Notes: a model not told the origin generated them from the sequence alone. A DNA stretch of 64,000 nt from Micromonospora sp. NBC_00421 (GCF_036017915.1 NZ_CP107929.1:1736001-1800000), one strand, 5' to 3'; counted from the stretch's first letter, positions 16,819 to 26,228 are shown. Made by a program: numbers and translations.

Positions 16819-18087
16819 GTGACGACCATCGACCCGCCGGGCGGCCACCGCCGCCCGGCGGTCCCGTCGGCCCCGACCCGGGCGCTGGCCCGTTGCGTCA
16901 GCGTCGAGCCGGCCAAGTTCGCCGCCGCCCACTGGGGCCGCGCGCCGCTGCTGTCGCGGGCCGCCGAGCTGCCCAACGCCGACGGCTTCGTCGACCTACT
17001 GAGCCCCGACGACGCCGACGAACTGCTCAGCCGGCGTGGTCTGCGTACCCCGTTCCTGCGGGTGGCGAAGGACGGCCAGCTGGTGCCGACGGCCCGGTTC
17101 ACCGGCGGCGGCGGGGCGGGCGCGGAGATCGGCGACCAGGTCCGCGACGAGCGCATCCTGGAGCTGTACGCCGGCGGCGCGACCCTGGTGCTCCAGGGGC
17201 TGCACCGGCTCTGGCCCGCCCTGATCGACTTCGCCCGTGACCTGGGCACCGCGCTGACGCAACCGTTGCAGGTCAACGCCTACCTCACCCCGCCTGGCAG
17301 TCAGGGCTTCGCCACCCACTACGACACCCACGACGTCTTCGTGCTCCAGGTCGACGGTCGCAAGCACTGGCGGATCCACCCGCCGGTGCTCGCCGACCCG
17401 CTGGAGAAGCAGCCCTGGGGTGGCCGGGCCGACGAGGTGTCCGCCACCGCCGACGGGCCGCCCGCACTCGACGTGGTCCTCGACCCCGGCGATGCTCTCT
17501 ACCTGCCGCGTGGCTGGCTGCACAGCGCCCAGGCGCAGGAGTCCCGCTCGCTGCACCTGACCGTCGGCATCCGCGCGCTGACCCGGTACGCCCTGGTCGA
17601 GGAGCTGCTGGCGCTGGCCGCCGAGGATCCCCGGCTGCGGGCCGGGTTGCCCTTCGGCACCGACGTCGCCGACCCCGACGCCATCGAGCCGGAGCTGACC
17701 GAGACGGTGGAGGCGCTGCGCGACTGGCTGCTCCGGGCCGACCCGGTCGCGGTCGCCGCCCGGCTGCGTGACCGGGTCTGGTCGGCGGCCCGCCCGGCCC
17801 CGATCCGCCCGCTCGCCCAGGCCGCCGCGCTCGCCGACCTCACCGCCGACAGCCGGATCGCCTCCCGGGACGGGCTGCGCTGGCAGCTCACCGCCGCCGC
17901 CGACCGGGTGGCGCTGCGGTTGGCCGACCGCACCATCACCCTGCCCGCGCAGTGCGCCCCGGCGCTGCGCGCCCTGCTCGGCTCCACCGGCCTGCGGGTG
18001 GGCGACCTGCCCGGTCTCGACGACGACACCGACCGGCTGGTGCTGGCCCGCCGCCTGCTGCGCGAGGCGGTCGCCGTCCCGGCCTGA
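16819..18087 (+). CDS. JmjC/cupin-type 2-oxoglutarate oxygenase
   Basis: The 422-aa protein resembles the cupin_4/ribosomal-oxygenase group of Fe(II)/2-oxoglutarate enzymes that hydroxylate amino-acid side chains. The iron triad is complete: H167 and D169 in FATHYDTHDVFVLQ, and H235 in LYLPRGWLHSAQ. The C-terminal third (about 270-420) is helical plus a winged-helix-like tail, as in YcfD/RoxA proteins. GTG at 16819 is 8 bp after the repeat-peptide stop and lacks a strong ribosome site, which fits coupling. Known members act on ribosomal proteins L16/L27; here the adjacent His/Asp repeat peptide is an obvious candidate substrate (inference). Confidence 0.85.
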   Translation: MTTIDPPGGHRRPAVPSAPTRALARCVSVEPAKFAAAHWGRAPLLSRAAELPNADGFVDLLSPDDADELLSRRGLRTPFLRVAKDGQLVPTARFTGGGGAGAEIGDQVRDERILELYAGGATLVLQGLHRLWPALIDFARDLGTALTQPLQVNAYLTPPGSQGFATHYDTHDVFVLQVDGRKHWRIHPPVLADPLEKQPWGGRADEVSATADGPPALDVVLDPGDALYLPRGWLHSAQAQESRSLHLTVGIRALTRYALVEELLALAAEDPRLRAGLPFGTDVADPDAIEPELTETVEALRDWLLRADPVAVAARLRDRVWSAARPAPIRPLAQAAALADLTADSRIASRDGLRWQLTAAADRVALRLADRTITLPAQCAPALRALLGSTGLRVGDLPGLDDDTDRLVLARRLLREAVAVPA

Positions 18088-18101
18088 GCGCCCGCGCGCG
18101 C

Positions 18102-18761
18102 TCAGCGGGCCGACACCAGCAGCAGCACCGTGGTAAGAAGCCCGGCGACCAGGACGATCGCCAGCGGGCGGGGACCGAGCAACGCGTGCCGCCGATCCGC
18201 CAGCCGCTTCGCCGGCGCCAGCCCGGCCACCGGGCCGAGCAGCGTCACCACCAGCGCCAGCACCGGCATTCCCACCGCCAGGTCGCCGCCGTGCCGCTGG
18301 CCGACCGCGCGGGCGGCGGCCCCGAGGGCGTACGCGACGACCGCCCCGGCCACCCCGCAGAGGGCGAGCAGCGGGTTCACCGACCCCGGCAGCTCACCGC
18401 GCTGACCGGTGCGGTCCAGCAGCTCGCGTACCCCGTGCAGCAGCGGCACCGGGTCGCCTGTGACGTCCCGGGCCGGTCCCGGCGGGTCACCGAGTCGGCG
18501 GGTGCCGAGCCGGGAACGCAGCTCGGCCCAGAGGTGACCCACCTCGGCGTCGACCCGTTCCAGCAGCGACCGGGCGTCGGTCACCTCCTGCTCGGCGTCG
18601 TGAAGTTGGGCGACGGCCTGGTGCACGGCCCGTTCGGCGGCGGTGCACTGCTGGTCGTGCCAGGCCTGCGCCTCGGCCCGCTGGGCGGCCACCCGACCGG
18701 TCAGCTCGGCGAGCCGGCGGACGTGGGCGGCGTAGGTGTCACTGGCGACCGGTTCGTTCAT
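18102..18761 (-). CDS. Coiled-coil membrane protein of the FtsK operon
   Basis: The 219-aa product starts with a long amphipathic helix (about 10-85, rich in Ala/Gln/Glu) followed by three or four hydrophobic segments near 120-140, 155-175 and 195-217. The ATG at 18761 overlaps the end of the FtsK-type gene by 4 bp (ATGA), so it is the last gene of a four-gene operon. No family is recognised. A membrane anchor or channel for the ATPase is plausible. Confidence 0.75.
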   Translation of the reverse strand: MNEPVASDTYAAHVRRLAELTGRVAAQRAEAQAWHDQQCTAAERAVHQAVAQLHDAEQEVTDARSLLERVDAEVGHLWAELRSRLGTRRLGDPPGPARDVTGDPVPLLHGVRELLDRTGQRGELPGSVNPLLALCGVAGAVVAYALGAAARAVGQRHGGDLAVGMPVLALVVTLLGPVAGLAPAKRLADRRHALLGPRPLAIVLVAGLLTTVLLLVSAR

Positions 18762-21442
18762 CGGGACGGACCATAGGGGATGATCACCTGTCCGGTGCGG
18801 TGCACCGCCCGGTCGAAGAAGAGCCCGCGCCACGGACGCGGGTACCAGTCCGGCCCGCCGGAGCCCGGGTAGAGCGCCGAGCCCAGCTCGCCGCCCTGCA
18901 CGTCCAGGGCCACCCAGGCGCCGATCTGGTCGGTCCGGGCCGCCGGCCCACCAAGGTCCGCCCGCATCCGGGCCACCCCGCGCCACCAGGCCAACACGTG
19001 GGTACGCCGTTCCGGCCCGTCGTGCAGGATCCGGCGCAGCCGGTCCAGGCCGGTCGATCCGGGCGAGCCGGTCGCCAACGCCCCGGCCGCCGCGTCGACG
19101 GCGAACAACAGCAGGTAGTGCGGGGTGCTCGGGGTGCCCGGTCGGGTCAGCGTGGTCGCCGTCTCGGCCATCAGCTCGGCGACGGTCTCCTCGTCGTACC
19201 AGGCGGCGTCGTCGGCGAGGTCCTCGTAGAGGGCGCGGGCCGCCGGGTCGGCGTCCGGGTCGAGGCAGGCGATGGAGAACCGGGCGCTGCCGGGGCGGTG
19301 CTGCCGGGCCAGCGAGCGGGCGGCGGCGTCGAGCACCGCGCACGCCTCGTCGACCCGGGTGCCGAGGACCGCGAGGTTGCGGCCGGGCGCCCGGGGCAGC
19401 CGCAGCGCCGCCGACCGGGACTGCACGTCGATGATCTCCCCGAGGACGGCGACCGGGCCGCGCGGCCCGAGGTCGTTCTGCGGTGGGGTGAGGGCCCGGA
19501 AGTCGGGGGCCTCGGCGAGGCGGGGGATGGCGTCACCGTCGAAGAGCCGGGCCGGGGCGGCGTCGGCCGGGCGCATCCGCCACAGCCGGTGCTGCAGATC
19601 GCTCCAGGTCTCCCAGTCGCTGGCCGACGGGATCCTGGCCACCTGGTTGCCCTCGGTCATGCCCGACTCGGCGTTGACCACCGCGTGGTGTCGGGGCAGC
19701 GCCTGCGCGGCGTCGTTGCGCTCGGCGAGGATGCGCAGCGCCTTGGGCAGCGCGATCCTCAGGGTGAACTGGGCGACCAGGGCGGGCCGTCCCCACAGCG
19801 CCTCGATGCCCCGGACGTCCTGCGAGGCGAGCACCAGGTGGATGCCCTGCGAGCGGCCCCGCCGGGCCAGGTCCTCCAGCAGGTCGGCGGCCTCCCGGGC
19901 CACCACGTCCCGGCCGGCGAGCAGCGCCTGGAACTCGTCGACCACCGCGACGATCCGGGGCCAGTGCCCGGTCGGGTCCACCGCCCGCAGCTCGGCCAGC
20001 TTGGTCACCTCGTGCTTCTTGGCCGCGTCGGCCCGGCGGCGCAGCTCCTCGGCGAGGAACCGCAGCAGGGCCAGGCCGAACTCCCGGTCGGTGTTCACGT
20101 TGATCCCGACCAACCGCATGTGCGGCAGCCAGCTCGGGTCGCGGCGGCCCTGCGCGAACCGGGCGAAGGACACGCCCTCCTTGAAGTCGAGCAGATAGAA
20201 CTCCAGCTCGGCGGGGGAGTAGCGGGCGGCCAGCGCACCGATCCAGGCGAAGATGAGGTTGGTCTTGCCGGTGCCGGACGGTCCGCCGATCAGCGCGTGC
20301 GGAGGATAGTCGCCGAGGGTCAGCAGCACCGGACGGCCGTGCGGTCCCTCGCCGATGGGCGCGGTCAGCCCGTGCGCCGAGTCGTCCTTCCACATCTGCT
20401 CCGGCGGGGGGAGCAGGTCGGTGAAGGGCGTCGGCGGCGGGCCGGCGTTGACCCGGGCGGCGACCTCCCGGCAGGTCTCGGTGACCAGGGTGGCCGGTGG
20501 GGGCGGGTCGAGGCGTACGGGTGGGCCGGGTGGTGCGCCGATGCGGGCCTCGCCCGGCCCGGTGCGGATCCGGGTGAGGCTCGGGTCGTCGGGCAGGTCG
20601 ATGCCGCGTACCACCAGGTGCACCCCGCAGGCCGCGCCGGTGCGGACCACCCGGTCGAGCTGGCCGCGCTCGTGTCGGGACAGCTCGTCCCCGCCGAGCA
20701 GCACCGCCACCCGCCACGGTTCGGGTCGCCGGCCGGTCGCCACGGCCAGGGCGCGCAGCGAGCCGTACTCGCCGGCCAGCACCGTCTCGTTGATCCGGCG
20801 GATCTGCTCCACCAGGTCGTCGAGGAGCCGGGCCAGGCCACCCGGCCCGACGAAGGTGAGCAGCCCGGCGGTGCCGAGCGGAGCGAAGCCGGCCAGCCCG
20901 CCGCCGAGATGTTCGGGGTCGTAGCCGTAGAGCCGTACCGCGCCCGGGTCGGCCCGGCCGACGCCGCGCAGCAGCAGCGCCGACACCACCGCGTCGGCGC
21001 CCTCCCGGTCGTCACCGTGCAGCTGCACGTGACCGGCGTCGAGCAGGGGCACCAGCGCCGGGACCGGTTCCGCGCCGGGGATCCGTAGGGCGCCGACGCG
21101 CAGCGGCCCGGGGCTCTCGCCCCGTCCGGCCGGGGTGACCTGCCACCCCGACCAGGGCGCGGAGGCCGCGCCGGGGGCCTCCCGACGGGCGGCCTCGGTC
21201 GCCCGGTGGGCCAGTTCGGCGAGCCGCGCGGCATGTCGCCTGTCGATGTCGGCCAGCCGTCGGTCGCGTTCGGCGCCCACCCGCTCGGGCACCGTCGCGG
21301 CGGCCCGCCGGACCCGGGTCAGCCGGTCCCGGGCGGCGGTCAGCTCCCACTCGGCCGTGGCGAGCCGGCCACGGGTGACGCCGAGCGCCTCGGAGAGCAT
21401 CCCCCGCACCCGCGCCGCCAACTGGGTACGCAGGTCAGCCAT
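18758..21442 (-). CDS. FtsK/SpoIIIE-type ATPase
   Basis: The 894-aa protein has an N-terminal coiled coil (about 1-95), a middle region without membrane spans, and one FtsK/SpoIIIE motor: Walker A GGPSGTGKTN near 387-396, Walker B IVAVVDEFQALL near 490-500, then VLASQDVRG. The C-terminal 250 residues resemble a second, degenerate ATPase domain without a P-loop. It lacks the four-span N-terminus and gamma domain of chromosome-partitioning FtsK. Partner genes encode small helical-hairpin proteins, as in type VII secretion, where EccC is the FtsK-like motor. DNA or protein could be its cargo. ATG at 21442; 8-bp overlap with the upstream gene. Confidence 0.85.
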   Translation of the reverse strand: MADLRTQLAARVRGMLSEALGVTRGRLATAEWELTAARDRLTRVRRAAATVPERVGAERDRRLADIDRRHAARLAELAHRATEAARREAPGAASAPWSGWQVTPAGRGESPGPLRVGALRIPGAEPVPALVPLLDAGHVQLHGDDREGADAVVSALLLRGVGRADPGAVRLYGYDPEHLGGGLAGFAPLGTAGLLTFVGPGGLARLLDDLVEQIRRINETVLAGEYGSLRALAVATGRRPEPWRVAVLLGGDELSRHERGQLDRVVRTGAACGVHLVVRGIDLPDDPSLTRIRTGPGEARIGAPPGPPVRLDPPPPATLVTETCREVAARVNAGPPPTPFTDLLPPPEQMWKDDSAHGLTAPIGEGPHGRPVLLTLGDYPPHALIGGPSGTGKTNLIFAWIGALAARYSPAELEFYLLDFKEGVSFARFAQGRRDPSWLPHMRLVGINVNTDREFGLALLRFLAEELRRRADAAKKHEVTKLAELRAVDPTGHWPRIVAVVDEFQALLAGRDVVAREAADLLEDLARRGRSQGIHLVLASQDVRGIEALWGRPALVAQFTLRIALPKALRILAERNDAAQALPRHHAVVNAESGMTEGNQVARIPSASDWETWSDLQHRLWRMRPADAAPARLFDGDAIPRLAEAPDFRALTPPQNDLGPRGPVAVLGEIIDVQSRSAALRLPRAPGRNLAVLGTRVDEACAVLDAAARSLARQHRPGSARFSIACLDPDADPAARALYEDLADDAAWYDEETVAELMAETATTLTRPGTPSTPHYLLLFAVDAAAGALATGSPGSTGLDRLRRILHDGPERRTHVLAWWRGVARMRADLGGPAARTDQIGAWVALDVQGGELGSALYPGSGGPDWYPRPWRGLFFDRAVHRTGQVIIPYGPSR

Positions 21443-22505
21443 GGGGCCTACCGTCCGACCACGGACCCGTCCGGCGGGCAGCGGTGGGCTCGGCCCGGGG
21501 CGGTGGGCTCGGCTCGGGGCGGCGGCGCGGGGCCGGTTCGGGCCGACGCGGTGGGCGTGAGTCGGTGTGATGCTCGGCGGGCGGCCGTGGCGGGGACCGG
21601 TCGGGTTCCGGTGCCGGCTCCGGCGTCGGCTGTCGCTGCGGGGCGCGTTCCTCGCGGGGCAGGTCCCGGCCCAGCCGGTCCAACAGCACGCCGGTCAGCA
21701 CGCCCGCGGTGACGGCGGGATCGGCGGCGTGGGGCTGCTCGCCCCCGCCCTCGTCCCGGCGCGGCGGGGGCATCCGGCAGACCCGGGTGAGCAGGGTCTC
21801 CAGCACCGGCGGCGGCAGGCCGGGCAGCAGGTCGCGGACCCGGCCGTCCAGTTCCCGGCGCAGCCGGGGCAGGTCGTCGGCGCGGGGCGGATGCCCGAGC
21901 AGTTCCCCGGCGAGGTCCCGCAGCAGCGGCGGGGCGATCGCGGCCAGACCGAGGCCGACGTCGGCGTGCGCGGCCCGCAGCTCCCGGTGCAACCGGTCCC
22001 GGTCGCCGGAACGGATGCCGGTGACCACCCGACGCAGCAGTTCCCGGGAGTCGGCGACCCGTTCGTCCGGCTGCTCCGGTGAACCCTCCCGGCCGCCGGT
22101 CAACTCGGCCACCCGCACCGCCCACCAGCGCTTGACCGTGGGGTCCTCCTCGGTGGCCGGTGGCGGGGCGGCCGGTGGTGGGTCGGCGTCGCCGCGTGGC
22201 CCGTCGTGCCGGGGGGCGGGGCCGGTGGCCCGGGGCGGGGGCGGGCCGTCGGGGGCCAGCCCGATCGCGGCCAGATAGCCGGTGAGCTGTTCCTGGGCGA
22301 CCCGCAGGGCATGCCCGGCCGATTCGGCGTGCTCGGTGGCGGCGGCGAGCTCCGGCACCCCCATCGGGTTTGCCGATTCCTGGCGGACCCAGCGCAGCCG
22401 CTCGGTGGCCTGGCCGAACTTCTCAAGCGCCAGGGCGAGCTGGGCGAGGGGGAACTCCTCGGCGGCGGCCCGTACCTGCGCTCCGACGTCCTCGACGATG
22501 GACAC
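21435..22505 (-). CDS. Helical-hairpin protein with Pro-rich tail
   Basis: The 356-aa product opens with about 85 residues predicted as two helices joined by a short turn near SANPMG, similar in size to WXG100 proteins though no WXG is present. Next come a Pro-rich linker (about 88-120), a helical middle domain (about 125-260) and a long Pro/Arg-rich disordered tail (about 280-356). It is the second gene of the operon, 9 bp after the first and overlapping the ATPase gene by 8 bp. No family is recognised. Confidence 0.72.
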   Translation of the reverse strand: MSIVEDVGAQVRAAAEEFPLAQLALALEKFGQATERLRWVRQESANPMGVPELAAATEHAESAGHALRVAQEQLTGYLAAIGLAPDGPPPPRATGPAPRHDGPRGDADPPPAAPPPATEEDPTVKRWWAVRVAELTGGREGSPEQPDERVADSRELLRRVVTGIRSGDRDRLHRELRAAHADVGLGLAAIAPPLLRDLAGELLGHPPRADDLPRLRRELDGRVRDLLPGLPPPVLETLLTRVCRMPPPRRDEGGGEQPHAADPAVTAGVLTGVLLDRLGRDLPREERAPQRQPTPEPAPEPDRSPPRPPAEHHTDSRPPRRPEPAPRRRPEPSPPPRAEPTAARRTGPWSDGRPHG

Positions 22506-22514
22506 GACGACCCG

Positions 22515-22775
22515 CTACAGCGACGACACGTAGAGCTGCGCCTGTTCCACCGCGACGAGCGTCGCGGCGAGACATTCCTCCAGCTCCTGGCCGGCCTGGG
22601 TGAGCGACGCCTGGGCCGCCTCGACGGTCTCGTGCCCGCTGCCCTCCAACGCCCCGGCGAGGGTCTGCTGCGCCTCGGAGAGCTTCTCCCCGGCGGCCTG
22701 CACGGCTGTCTGCCCGTCACCGATCTGTTGAAGGGCGATGTCGATCGCGGCCTTCAGTTCGGCGACGCTCGCCAC
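22515..22775 (-). CDS. Small helical-hairpin protein, WXG100-like
   Basis: The 86-aa product is almost wholly helical, with a break at GSGHETV near 46-52, giving two helices of about 40 residues. Size and layout match ESX/WXG100 substrates, but the WXG is absent and the turn is GSG. GTG at 22775 follows AGGAGGTCACC. It heads the operon; TATACG (complement of 22813-22818) could be its -10 box. It may be a substrate or adaptor of the FtsK-type ATPase. Confidence 0.75.
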   Translation of the reverse strand: MASVAELKAAIDIALQQIGDGQTAVQAAGEKLSEAQQTLAGALEGSGHETVEAAQASLTQAGQELEECLAATLVAVEQAQLYVSSL

Positions 22776-22998
22776 GGTGACCTCCTGGGGGCGGGGAGAT
22801 CTCCATTACAACGTATACCGCCGGGGGAGAGAACATCCGCCCTGGCAGTGTTGCCGCCCGGTTGTCCGGTTACCGCCCTGACGTGCGCGAAGTCGCCGGA
22901 CTGGTCTCGCCGGAAAGACGCCTGGTCCCGTCGACGGGACTTCCGGCGGGCCCGCCGGAGCCTGATCCCGGCCGGGCCGGGGAGCCGACCGCCCGCGG

Positions 22999-23376
22999 TC
23001 AGGAGGGCAGCCAGCGGGGGCCGTACACCTCGGCGCCCAGTTCGCCCACCCGCCCGCGCAGCTCCCGGTCGGCCGTCACCACCAGCCGACGCCGGTCCGG
23101 CGCGTCGCGTACCAGGTCGACGATGGTGTCGTCGCCCGAGCCGGGTGCGGCGACGGTGCGTACCCCGGCGACTCCCGGCACGTCCCGGGCCGCGCCCTCC
23201 ACCACCAGCACCACCTCGACGGGCGCGGGCAACTCCGGGGGTACGCCGGCGGCGGCCACCGGGACCAGCCGGTCCCGTAGCCGGGCCGCCGCGCCGGCCC
23301 GGTCGTGCCACCAGCCGTCCGGTCGGGAACCGACCACGTTGGCACCGTCGACGATCAGCAGCGGGTGGATGTCCAT
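22999..23376 (-). CDS. NYN (PIN-like) domain protein
   Basis: The 125-aa product has the NYN nuclease signature: LLIVDGANVVGSRPDGWW at 6-23, with acidic D10 and N13, then PVEVVLVVEG, SGDDTIVDLV near 84-93 and VVTADRELRGRV near 103-114. NYN/YacP proteins are small RNases related to PIN toxins. CAGGGT lies 6 nt before the ATG, so the mRNA may be leaderless. It is divergent from the Clp gene. Confidence 0.8.
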   Translation of the reverse strand: MDIHPLLIVDGANVVGSRPDGWWHDRAGAAARLRDRLVPVAAAGVPPELPAPVEVVLVVEGAARDVPGVAGVRTVAAPGSGDDTIVDLVRDAPDRRRLVVTADRELRGRVGELGAEVYGPRWLPS

Positions 23377-23497
23377 GCCCCCACCCTGCCACCTCAGGGC
23401 GTTTGTCGGGGCGACCGTCGGGTAGCCACCGGCGATCGTGTCGCGCCTGCGTGTCGCCCTCGGCGACCCTGCCGGGCCCAAGGAGCGGAGGACAGCC

Positions 23498-26050
23498 ATG
23501 ATGGGACCCGGTGACTTCGGCTCCGACCCGTGGGACGAGTTCCTGGCCCGGTACTTCGGCCGGGGCGAGGGTGGACGCCGCCCGGCGCACCGGGTCGACA
23601 TCACCCGGCTGATGACCGCCGACGCCCGGGAGATGCTGGCCGACGCCGCCCGCCGGGCCGCCCAGAAGCACAGCACCGACCTGGACACCGACCACCTGCT
23701 CTGGGCGGCGTTGCAGCGTGACCCGCTGCGGGACCTGGTCCGCCGGGCCGGTGCCGACCCGGACGCCCTGGTCAACGCGCTCGGCGGACGCGGCGACGGC
23801 GCCCCGCGCGGCGAGGTGCCGCCGAACCTGTCGCTCACCCCGGCGGCCAAGCGGGCGTTACTCGACGCCCACCAGTTGTCCCGGGCGATGGGGGCGAACT
23901 ACATCGGACCCGAGCACATCCTGATGGCCCTGCCGCTCAACCCCGAGTCGCCGGCCGGCCGGATGCTCGCCGCCGGCCGGATCCAGCCCGAGTCGCTCCA
24001 GGCGGCCGGGGCCGAACGTGGCCCGATGGCCGGCCCGAAACCCGACCGGGGCACCCCCACCCTCGACCAGTACGGCCAGGACCTCACCGATCTGGCGGCC
24101 AACGACCAGATCGACCCGGTGATCGGCCGCGCCGACCAGATCGAGCAGGCGGTCGAGATCCTGTCCCGGCGGACCAAGAACAACCCGGTGCTCATCGGTG
24201 AGGCCGGCGTCGGCAAGACCGCCATCGTGGAGGGTCTGGCCGAACGGATCTGCGACGGTGACGTGCCGCAGACCCTGCTCGGCAAGCGGGTCGTCCAGCT
24301 CGACCTGGCCGGCCTGGTCGCCGGCACCCGCTACCGGGGCGACTTCGAGGAACGCCTCAAGAAGGTGATCGACGAGATCCGGGCCCACCGGGACGAGCTG
24401 ATCATCTTTCTGGACGAGATCCACACCCTGGTCGGCGCGGGCGGCGCGGGCAGTGAGGGTGGCATGGACGCGTCCAACATGCTCAAGCCGGCGCTGGCCC
24501 GTGGCGAACTGCGGGTGATCGGGGCGACCACGTTGGACGAGTACCGGCGCAGCATCGAGAAGGACGCCGCCCTGGCCCGCCGGTTCCAGCCGGTGCTGGT
24601 GCCCGAGCCCGACGTCGAGGACACCGTGGCCATCCTGCGCGGGCTGCGGGACCGGTACGAGGCACACCACCAGGTCCGGTTCACCGACGAGGCGCTCGTC
24701 GCCGCCGCCGAACTCTCCGACCGGTACGTCACCGACCGGTTCCTGCCGGACAAGGCGATCGACCTGATCGACCAGTCCGGTGCCCGGGTACGGCTGCGGA
24801 CCCGGACCCCCGCCTCGGACGTCCGGGAGCTGGAACAGCAACTGGAGGACGTCCGCCGGGACAAGGAACAGGCGGTCGCCGACGAACAGTACGAGAAGGC
24901 GTCCGCGCTGCGTGACCGGCTCGCCGAAGTGGAGGCGCAGATCGGCCGGGCCCGGGGCGACGGCGGGGACAGCCAGGTCCCCTCGGTCGGCACGAAGGAG
25001 ATCGCCGAGGTGGTCTCCCGGTCCACCGGCATCCCGATCAGCCAGCTCACCGAGGAGGAGCGGGACCGGCTGCTGCGGCTGGAGGGGCACCTGCACCAGA
25101 AGGTGATCGGCCAGGACGACGCGGTCGCCGCCATCGCCGAGGCGGTCCGCCGGTCCCGCACCGGGCTGGCCGACCCGAACCGGCCGATGGGCAGCTTCCT
25201 CTTCCTCGGCCCGACCGGTGTCGGCAAGACCGAGCTGGCCCGCGCGCTGGCCGAGGCGCTCTTCGGCGAGGTGGACCGGATGGTCCGGGTCGACATGAGC
25301 GAGTTCCAGGAGCGGCACACCGTGGCCCGGCTGGTCGGTGCGCCCCCCGGTTACGTCGGCTACGAGGAGGCCGGCCAGCTCACCGAGGCGGTCCGTCGCC
25401 GCCCGTACGCGGTGGTGCTGCTCGACGAGATCGAGAAGGCCCACCCGGACGTGTTCAACATCCTGCTCCAGGTGCTCGACGACGGCCGGCTCACCGACAG
25501 CCAGGGCCGGACTGTCAACTTCAGGAACACCGTACTGATCATGACGAGCAACCTGGGCTCGGAGCTGATCACCGGCGCTCAGCGTACCGTCGGGTTCGGC
25601 GTCGGCGCGCAGGGCGACCAGCAGGAGGCCGACGAGCTGCGGGAGCGGTTGATGCGCCGGCTCCAGGAGAACTTCCGCCCGGAGTTCCTCAACCGGATCG
25701 ACGAGACGATCATCTTCCAGCGGCTGGAGGCCGAGCAGCTGCGCCAGATCACCGGCCTGCTGCTGGAGGAGACCCGCCGCCGGCTGCACGCCCAGGACAT
25801 CCAGGTCGACTTCGCCCCGGCCGGCACCGACTGGCTGGCCGAGCACGGCTACCAACCGGAGTTCGGGGCCCGCCCGCTGCGCCGGGTGATCCAGCGGGAG
25901 GTCGACAACCGGCTCTCCCGGATGCTGCTGGAGAACCGGCTCTCACCGGGGCAGAAGGTCACCGTCGACGCGCGGGACGGACACCTCACCTTCGACGTGT
26001 CCGCCGGCGACCGCGACCACACCGCCGCCAGCACCTCGCATCCCCGATGA
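23498..26050 (+). CDS. Clp/Hsp100 AAA+ ATPase (ClpC/ClpL-like)
   Basis: An 850-aa double-AAA unfoldase. A double Clp-N domain (about 35-165) is followed by AAA-1 with Walker A GEAGVGKT near 235-242, a short UVR-like middle segment (DEEQYEKASALRDRLAEVE-type, about 455-475), and AAA-2 with GPTGVGKTE near 571-579 and the arginine-rich C-terminal small domain. The short middle domain fits ClpC/ClpL rather than the long coiled coil of ClpB. I do not clearly see the ClpP-docking [LIV]GF loop. GGAGCGGAGGA precedes the ATG. Two small genes follow in the same operon. Confidence 0.9.
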   Translation: MMGPGDFGSDPWDEFLARYFGRGEGGRRPAHRVDITRLMTADAREMLADAARRAAQKHSTDLDTDHLLWAALQRDPLRDLVRRAGADPDALVNALGGRGDGAPRGEVPPNLSLTPAAKRALLDAHQLSRAMGANYIGPEHILMALPLNPESPAGRMLAAGRIQPESLQAAGAERGPMAGPKPDRGTPTLDQYGQDLTDLAANDQIDPVIGRADQIEQAVEILSRRTKNNPVLIGEAGVGKTAIVEGLAERICDGDVPQTLLGKRVVQLDLAGLVAGTRYRGDFEERLKKVIDEIRAHRDELIIFLDEIHTLVGAGGAGSEGGMDASNMLKPALARGELRVIGATTLDEYRRSIEKDAALARRFQPVLVPEPDVEDTVAILRGLRDRYEAHHQVRFTDEALVAAAELSDRYVTDRFLPDKAIDLIDQSGARVRLRTRTPASDVRELEQQLEDVRRDKEQAVADEQYEKASALRDRLAEVEAQIGRARGDGGDSQVPSVGTKEIAEVVSRSTGIPISQLTEEERDRLLRLEGHLHQKVIGQDDAVAAIAEAVRRSRTGLADPNRPMGSFLFLGPTGVGKTELARALAEALFGEVDRMVRVDMSEFQERHTVARLVGAPPGYVGYEEAGQLTEAVRRRPYAVVLLDEIEKAHPDVFNILLQVLDDGRLTDSQGRTVNFRNTVLIMTSNLGSELITGAQRTVGFGVGAQGDQQEADELRERLMRRLQENFRPEFLNRIDETIIFQRLEAEQLRQITGLLLEETRRRLHAQDIQVDFAPAGTDWLAEHGYQPEFGARPLRRVIQREVDNRLSRMLLENRLSPGQKVTVDARDGHLTFDVSAGDRDHTAASTSHPR

Positions 26051-26063
26051 CCGGAGGGCGGAG

Positions 26064-26228
26064 ATGACCGAACCCGAGGAGACCGGGGACGACGCCGAGC
26101 GGACCGCACCGATCCCGGCGCCTCCGACGGCGAACCCGGGCCGGGTCCAGGTGCCACCGGAGGGCCTGGACCAGTGGACCGACGACGGGGACCCGGCACC
26201 GCCCGGGCCACCGGAAGAGGAGGCGTGA
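26064..26228 (+). CDS. 54-aa acidic Pro-rich protein
   Basis: The frame MTEPEETGDDAERTAPIPAP... (54 aa) begins 13 bp after the Clp gene with CCGGAGGGCGGAG before the ATG, and its TGA overlaps the next ATG by one base (TGATG). That spacing supports real translation. It is acidic and Pro-rich, probably disordered. No family is recognised. Confidence 0.6.
   Translation: MTEPEETGDDAERTAPIPAPPTANPGRVQVPPEGLDQWTDDGDPAPPGPPEEEA

Noticed and set aside
16819..18087. Housekeeping ribosomal oxygenase only
   Set aside because: Not excluded, but the peptide gene 8 bp upstream with His/Asp repeats makes a dedicated substrate more likely; kept as a finding rather than a settled call.
18800..21088. 762-codon plus-strand open frame
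   Set aside because: It is the complement of the FtsK-type gene; its translation is Arg/Gly/His-rich and without domains.
18758..21442. Chromosome-partitioning FtsK
   Set aside because: No N-terminal membrane spans, no gamma DNA-reading domain, and partner genes unlike a division locus.
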